NCBI GenBank assembly: GCA_047974565.1
Contig: JBKECN010000105.1
Location: forward strand, 40,927-104,926
Length of the DNA: 64,000 bases
DNA from: JBDIAG01 sp047974565
Lineage (GTDB): Bacteria > Actinomycetota > Actinomycetes > Actinomycetales > CAWJMD01
Reading direction: 5' to 3'
Positions within the stretch are counted from its first letter, which is position 1, and each line of letters opens with the position of its first letter. This document shows, one piece after another, positions 60,603 through 64,000 of the stretch. The translations under genes were made by a program, and so were the position numbers. Under the pieces are notes generated by a model. That model was not told where the DNA came from, did no database searches, and saw only the letters and a list, made by a program, of their open reading frames with translations.

Positions 60603-61229
60603 CTACTCCGCGGCCACCAAGGCCCCGCCGAGGCCGATCATCATCGTGCCACCGGCCAGACCGAGGTGGTCGAGCCGCTTGGGGTGAGCCAGGAACCAGC
60701 TGCGGGCTCGTCCGGCCACCAGTGCCCAGACACTGTCCGAGGTCACCGCGATGGCCGCGAAGATGGCCCCCAGCCCGAACAGCTGCCAACCCAGTGAACC
60801 GGCCTGCGCGGAGGCGAACTGCGGCAGAAAGGCTCCGAAGAAGACGATGGTCTTGGGATTGGTGGAGCCGACCACGAATCCGGTGCGCAGCGCGGTGAGG
60901 ATCCCCTCTTCGGGCACGTGGACGCCCTGTTCCAGTGCCACCCGGGCATCCTTGCGGTGCCGGATCGACTGGATGCCCAGCCACACGACGTAGCAGGCAC
61001 CGGCGATCTTGAGCACCGAGTAGGCGTGGGCGCTGGCCGCCACGATGGCACCGAGCCCGACCGCCACCGCGATCACCTGGACGAGCAGGCCGAGGGCGTT
61101 GCCGACCACCGAGAGCAGGGCGGTGCGACGTCCCTGGGTGAGGGCTCGACCGATGGTGAACAGCAGGCTGGGCCCGGGCACCTGGATGAAGAGGAAGGAG
61201 GCCAGCACGAAGGCGGCCAGGTGGTTCAC
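60603..61229 (-). CDS. LysE/RhtB-family amino acid exporter
   Basis: 208 residues, with about six membrane helices. FIQVPGPSLLFTIGRALTQGRRTAL at the N-terminus and GFVVGSTNPKTIVFFGAFLPQF in the middle are classic LysE/RhtB elements. It exports amino acids or related metabolites. GTG start at 61229 with CAGG upstream. It is followed by the aldolase operon on the same strand, but the operator region between them argues for separate control. Confidence 0.9.
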   Translation of the reverse strand: MNHLAAFVLASFLFIQVPGPSLLFTIGRALTQGRRTALLSVVGNALGLLVQVIAVAVGLGAIVAASAHAYSVLKIAGACYVVWLGIQSIRHRKDARVALEQGVHVPEEGILTALRTGFVVGSTNPKTIVFFGAFLPQFASAQAGSLGWQLFGLGAIFAAIAVTSDSVWALVAGRARSWFLAHPKRLDHLGLAGGTMMIGLGGALVAAE

Positions 61230-61608
61230 GCGGTACCTGCCGGGGTGTGGCAGGACGGCACACGGACGGTGAGCATCCCCAGATGGTAGGGCTCAGTCGG
61301 GGCAACACTCGACCCGATGTGTTGCCTCGTGCCTCGCGGCCACTGACCCGCCCTGCGGCGTGGTGTCCTGGTGTACGGAGATGTGTCTCGCAGACGCGTT
61401 TGTGTTCACTGGAGCGTGGGTGGTCGGCTGGTGAGGTGAAGACGCAGGGCCTGCCACTCCGGGTGGAGCGGCAGGCCCGATCGCGTATCGCGGTACTCCC
61501 CGTCCAGGCCCTGTCGGTCCGGTCCCGAGACACACCCACAGGGAGTGGTCCTGGGTCTGGTTCACGAACTCGTCGAAGAACCCTGGTGGTTGGGGGAGGT
61601 GAACCGTG
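61230..61608. other. Intergenic region before lysE
   Basis: 379 bp. It holds the terminator of the Ala-rich membrane protein gene (61447-61478) and presumably the lysE promoter. No further gene or repeat is seen. Confidence 0.5.
61447..61478 (-). terminator. Strong stem-loop terminator
   Basis: GGGCCTGCC (61447-61455) and GGCAGGCCC (61470-61478) are perfect 9-bp arms, extended by TCC/GGA inside. It lies 131 bp downstream of the Ala-rich membrane protein gene. Confidence 0.75.
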
Positions 61609-62451
61609 TTACTTGCTGTCCTCGGCGTCGACCTCGCCGGGCTTGCGGTCCGCGGAGTCCTTGGCGTCGTCCTTGGCGTCGTCGTCCGACGTGCTGGCGC
61701 CGGACGCGGTGGACGAGGACGCACCGGAACTGTCGGTGCTGGACGAGCCCGAGGAAGCAGCACCCGAGGAAGCAGCACCCGACGAAGAACCAGTACCCGA
61801 CGAAGCAGTGCTCGACGAGGAGCCCGTCGACGCGGAGTCCGACGGCGTCGTGCTGGTTGAGGCAGGTGCGGGCTTGACCGGCGGAGTGACGGGAGTGGCC
61901 GCGGTGGCCCACGGGTCGTCGGTGGGCGCATTCATCCGGCGCCACACCGCGTACCCGGCACCGCTGGCCGCAACGAGCCCGACGAGTGTGGCCATCACCC
62001 GGCCGAAACGACTCTTCCGCTTCTTGGCAGGCTTGGCAGCGGAGGAGGCAGCCTTGGCCACGCTGTCGAGCTGCTCGTGGCTGGCCTGCTTCGCCTCATT
62101 CGCCCGCTCGGTGGCCGCCTCGGCGGCGGCGCTCACTGCGGCGACCACCTTGGGCAGCACATCGTCGACGATCCGGTCGTGTACCTCGTCAACCTTGGGG
62201 CCCAGGGCTTTGGCGGCCTGCTCCACCCGCGGGGCGGCCCTCTCCAGGCTCCGGTCGCGCGCCTTCTCCAGACGGGGAGCCGCCCAGTCGCGAGCGTTCT
62301 CGGCTGCATGCAAGGCGGCCTCGGAGGCCGACTCCGCGAACGGCGTGGCCCGCTCGCGCAGCGCCGCCGCCTGGGCGCGGGCCGCCGCAGCCTGACTCCG
62401 GGCCGCCTCCGAGGCGGCTTCGCTGCGGGACTTCTTCTTGGTAGAGAACAA
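61609..62451 (-). CDS. Ala-rich membrane protein (DUF5324-like)
   Basis: 280 residues from a TTG at 62451, preceded by GGGGAG with a 4-nt gap. The first 140 residues are a long, Ala/Glu/Arg-rich helical region, probably coiled coil. One membrane segment follows (about 150-168, VMATLVGLVAASGAGYAVW) and a Ser/Thr/Asp-rich tail of about 100 residues. Composition and position beside ppiA and a rhomboid gene recall the DUF5324 proteins of actinobacteria. The function is unknown. The longer frame upstream has no protein character. Confidence 0.6.
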   Translation of the reverse strand: MFSTKKKSRSEAASEAARSQAAAARAQAAALRERATPFAESASEAALHAAENARDWAAPRLEKARDRSLERAAPRVEQAAKALGPKVDEVHDRIVDDVLPKVVAAVSAAAEAATERANEAKQASHEQLDSVAKAASSAAKPAKKRKSRFGRVMATLVGLVAASGAGYAVWRRMNAPTDDPWATAATPVTPPVKPAPASTSTTPSDSASTGSSSSTASSGTGSSSGAASSGAASSGSSSTDSSGASSSTASGASTSDDDAKDDAKDSADRKPGEVDAEDSK

Positions 62452-62839
62452 GAGTCTCCCCTTTCCTGCCCGGACCGTTCCGAGCGACGACGAGTCGATG
62501 GCCCCATTCGATGCCCATCTTGCCTTGTGCAGCGCCGCACACGCACGCTGGGATCGAGGTTCCTGGCAGCCAGGGGGGTCTGCGGCCGCGAGCCGGTCGC
62601 TGCCCGGACCAGGCAGCAGCGCTGCCGGGCCACCTCGGTTCGTCGACTCCCGGGCTCGATACCCACCTGGCGACGGCTTGCGGACGCAGACCTCCAGGGG
62701 GTGACAGTCGGTGCATGGTGACAGTCGGTGCATTCGGTCGACCCCAGGGCCGACCTAGTTGGACCTAGCTGGCCGATCCCGTCGACTGCGGTCGCTGTGG
62801 CGCCGTCCGATGCGCCTGCGGCCGTGACAGGATGACCTC
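62452..62839. other. Divergent intergenic region before ppiA
   Basis: 388 bp between the Ala-rich membrane protein gene (minus) and ppiA (plus). It contains the 17-bp tandem repeat described separately. No other gene is seen. Confidence 0.5.
62700..62733 (+). repeat. 17-bp tandem direct repeat
   Basis: Two abutting perfect copies of GGTGACAGTCGGTGCAT, about 107 bp upstream of the ppiA start. They may be a duplicated regulator site. Confidence 0.65.
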
Positions 62840-63364
62840 ATGTTCGCGACCATGCACACCTCGCTCGGCGACATCCGGATCGAGCTCTTCCCGAACCAAG
62901 CCCCCAAGACGGTCCGCAACTTCACTGGCCTGGCCACCGGCAGCCAGGAGTGGACCCACCCCGGAACCCGGGAGAAGAAGACCGACACCCCGTTCTACGA
63001 CGGCCTGACCTTCCACCGGGTGATCGACGGCTTCATGATCCAGGGCGGCTGCCCGCTCGGCACCGGCACCGGCGGCCCGGGCTACGAGTTCGACGACGAG
63101 GTCACCACCGAACTCGTCTTCGACCGTCCCTACCTGCTCGCGATGGCCAATGCGGGCAAGCGATTCGGCAAGGGCACCAACGGGTCCCAGTTCTTCATCA
63201 CCGTGGGCCCCACGCCGCACCTGAACCTCAAGCACACCATCTTCGGTGAGGTTGCCGACGACGCCTCCCGCGCCGTGGTGGACAAGATCGCCTCGGTCCG
63301 CGTCGGCGCGAGCGATCGTCCGGTGGAGCCGGTGACGATCACCGGCATCGACATCGAGGAGTAG
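62840..63364 (+). CDS. ppiA: Peptidyl-prolyl cis-trans isomerase (cyclophilin)
   Basis: 174 residues, a single cyclophilin domain without signal peptide, so cytoplasmic. FHRVIDGFMIQGG (about 58-70) holds the catalytic Arg; ANAGKRFGKGTNGSQFFIT (about 103) and HTIFGEV complete the active site. It accelerates proline isomerisation in folding. It is followed by a rhomboid-like gene, the usual actinobacterial neighbour near oriC. Confidence 0.95.
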   Translation: MFATMHTSLGDIRIELFPNQAPKTVRNFTGLATGSQEWTHPGTREKKTDTPFYDGLTFHRVIDGFMIQGGCPLGTGTGGPGYEFDDEVTTELVFDRPYLLAMANAGKRFGKGTNGSQFFITVGPTPHLNLKHTIFGEVADDASRAVVDKIASVRVGASDRPVEPVTITGIDIEE

Positions 63365-63443
63365 GCGCTCGCCCAGCGCGACGGGCGCTCCGTCGCCCAG
63401 CCGGGCATTGCTGAGAACCCATCACGAGACGAGGCCTGAGCGC

Positions 63444-64000
63444 GTGTCCCAGACCCCGGGCGTGACCTGCCCCCAGCACCCCGGTTCCCCGGCGCCGATC
63501 CGCTGCCAACGGTGCGACCGGCCGATCTGTCCCCGCTGTCAGGTGCCCGCCGCGGTGGGATTCCACTGCCCACAATGCGTCCAGCAGGCCAACGCCCATC
63601 GACGCGAGACCACCACCGTGCTCGGTGGTCGTCCGGTTGCCACCACCACCCTCACCTACATCCTGGTCGGGGCCGCTCTGCTGGTCACCCTCACCGGCTA
63701 CACGCCGATGCGCCAGGCCGTGCTCCCCCTCCTGGCCTTCAACCCGGACGCGGTGCTCACCCGCCCGTGGACGGTCCTGACCTACGGGATCGCCGGTGGC
63801 GGCGGTTTCCTGCCGCTGCTGTCGCTGCTGGCCCTGTACCTGCTCGGCCGCGAATGCGAACAGCTGCTCGGCACCGCCCGCTTCGCCGCCCTGTGGGTGG
63901 CGGTCACCCTCGGCGGTGCCCTTGCCGTCTGGCTGATCGGCCTCGTCCTCGGCCCGGACGGCCTACCGGGCCTGTCCGGGCTGTGCTGGACCGGTGGATG
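63444..64000 (+). CDS. Rhomboid-family membrane protein (partial, runs off the window)
   Basis: An open frame of 185 codons from the GTG at 63444 to the window end. The N-terminus has a zinc-binding-like set of eight cysteines and histidines (CPQH, CQRC, CPRC, HCPQC), as in actinobacterial rhomboid proteins. Membrane helices follow from about residue 68. RPWTVLTYGI resembles the loop after the first helix, and GLSG near residue 178 could be the catalytic serine motif. The remaining helices and the catalytic histidine are outside. The function may be an intramembrane protease. Confidence 0.8.
   Translation, partial: MSQTPGVTCPQHPGSPAPIRCQRCDRPICPRCQVPAAVGFHCPQCVQQANAHRRETTTVLGGRPVATTTLTYILVGAALLVTLTGYTPMRQAVLPLLAFNPDAVLTRPWTVLTYGIAGGGGFLPLLSLLALYLLGRECEQLLGTARFAALWVAVTLGGALAVWLIGLVLGPDGLPGLSGLCWTGG

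Noticed and set aside
1..64000. tRNA, rRNA, insertion sequences, integrase and phage genes
   Set aside because: I looked for T-loop and anticodon-arm patterns, transposase motifs and terminal repeats and saw none. A dedicated RNA search could still find something small.

Overview
This window is the replication-origin region of a high-GC Gram-positive (Actinomycetia) chromosome. The evidence is the gene order dnaN-gnd-recF / oriC / dnaA / rpmH-rnpA-yidD-yidC-jag-rsmG / parA-parB, frequent GTG starts, 4-nt overlapping operons, a LAxTG wall-sorting signal, and the sigM-rsmA-trxB-trxA and cca-Nudix-DUF6049-murJ blocks known from actinobacteria. The dnaN-gnd-recF order fits Propionibacteriales- or Streptomyces-like lineages. 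I cannot name the genus.

Layout. 0-8 kb: a HIT-family protein with a tiny ORF overlapping its start, and a 2359-residue wall-anchored DUF11-repeat protein sitting where gyrB/gyrA often follow recF. 8.3-14.8 kb (minus strand): recF, gnd, dnaN, oriC (about 1.1 kb with DnaA boxes and 13-bp iterons) and dnaA. 15.3-24.0 kb (plus strand): rpmH, rnpA, yidD, yidC, jag, rsmG, a DUF929/VKOR disulfide-forming pair, parA and parB. Three perfect parS palindromes lie in frame in the 5' part of the parA reading frame. 24.1-32.2 kb: a tiny membrane protein and a GNAT enzyme, then minus-strand trxA, glpX, trxB, an anti-sigma factor, sigM and a membrane pseudokinase with an extracellular domain.

32.5-44.5 kb looks like an insertion. 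It separates the pseudokinase gene from murJ, which are neighbours or fused in relatives. It carries a small TadE/TadG-like protein, a TetR regulator facing a 14-bp palindrome, and a ten-gene plus-strand catabolic operon: saccharopine-dehydrogenase-like protein, acyl-CoA synthetase, aldehyde dehydrogenase, alcohol dehydrogenase, 57-residue membrane peptide, NCS1 transporter, acyl-CoA dehydrogenase, APH-fold kinase, SDR. The kinase plus acyl-CoA dehydrogenase pair resembles ACAD10/11 and the levulinate (Lva) system. I propose uptake, oxidation and CoA activation of a 4-hydroxy- or 4-oxo-acid or its alcohol precursor.

44.5-53.5 kb resumes the conserved murJ / DUF6049 / Nudix / cca block (minus strand), interrupted by an MFS transporter fused to a UspA domain. 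53.7-57.0 kb: galE, a DUF488 protein and an MFS permease. 57.2-58.1 kb is a non-coding array of five units of roughly 200 bp, each holding a nearly invariant 40-bp hairpin core. I cannot match it to a known element, and it is the strongest candidate for something undescribed. 58.3-60.3 kb: a 4-hydroxy-2-oxovalerate aldolase / acylating acetaldehyde dehydrogenase pair behind a helically phased operator array. 60.6-64.0 kb: a LysE exporter, an Ala-rich membrane protein (DUF5324-like), a cyclophilin and a rhomboid-like protein cut off by the window end. I saw no tRNA, rRNA, CRISPR or insertion sequence.
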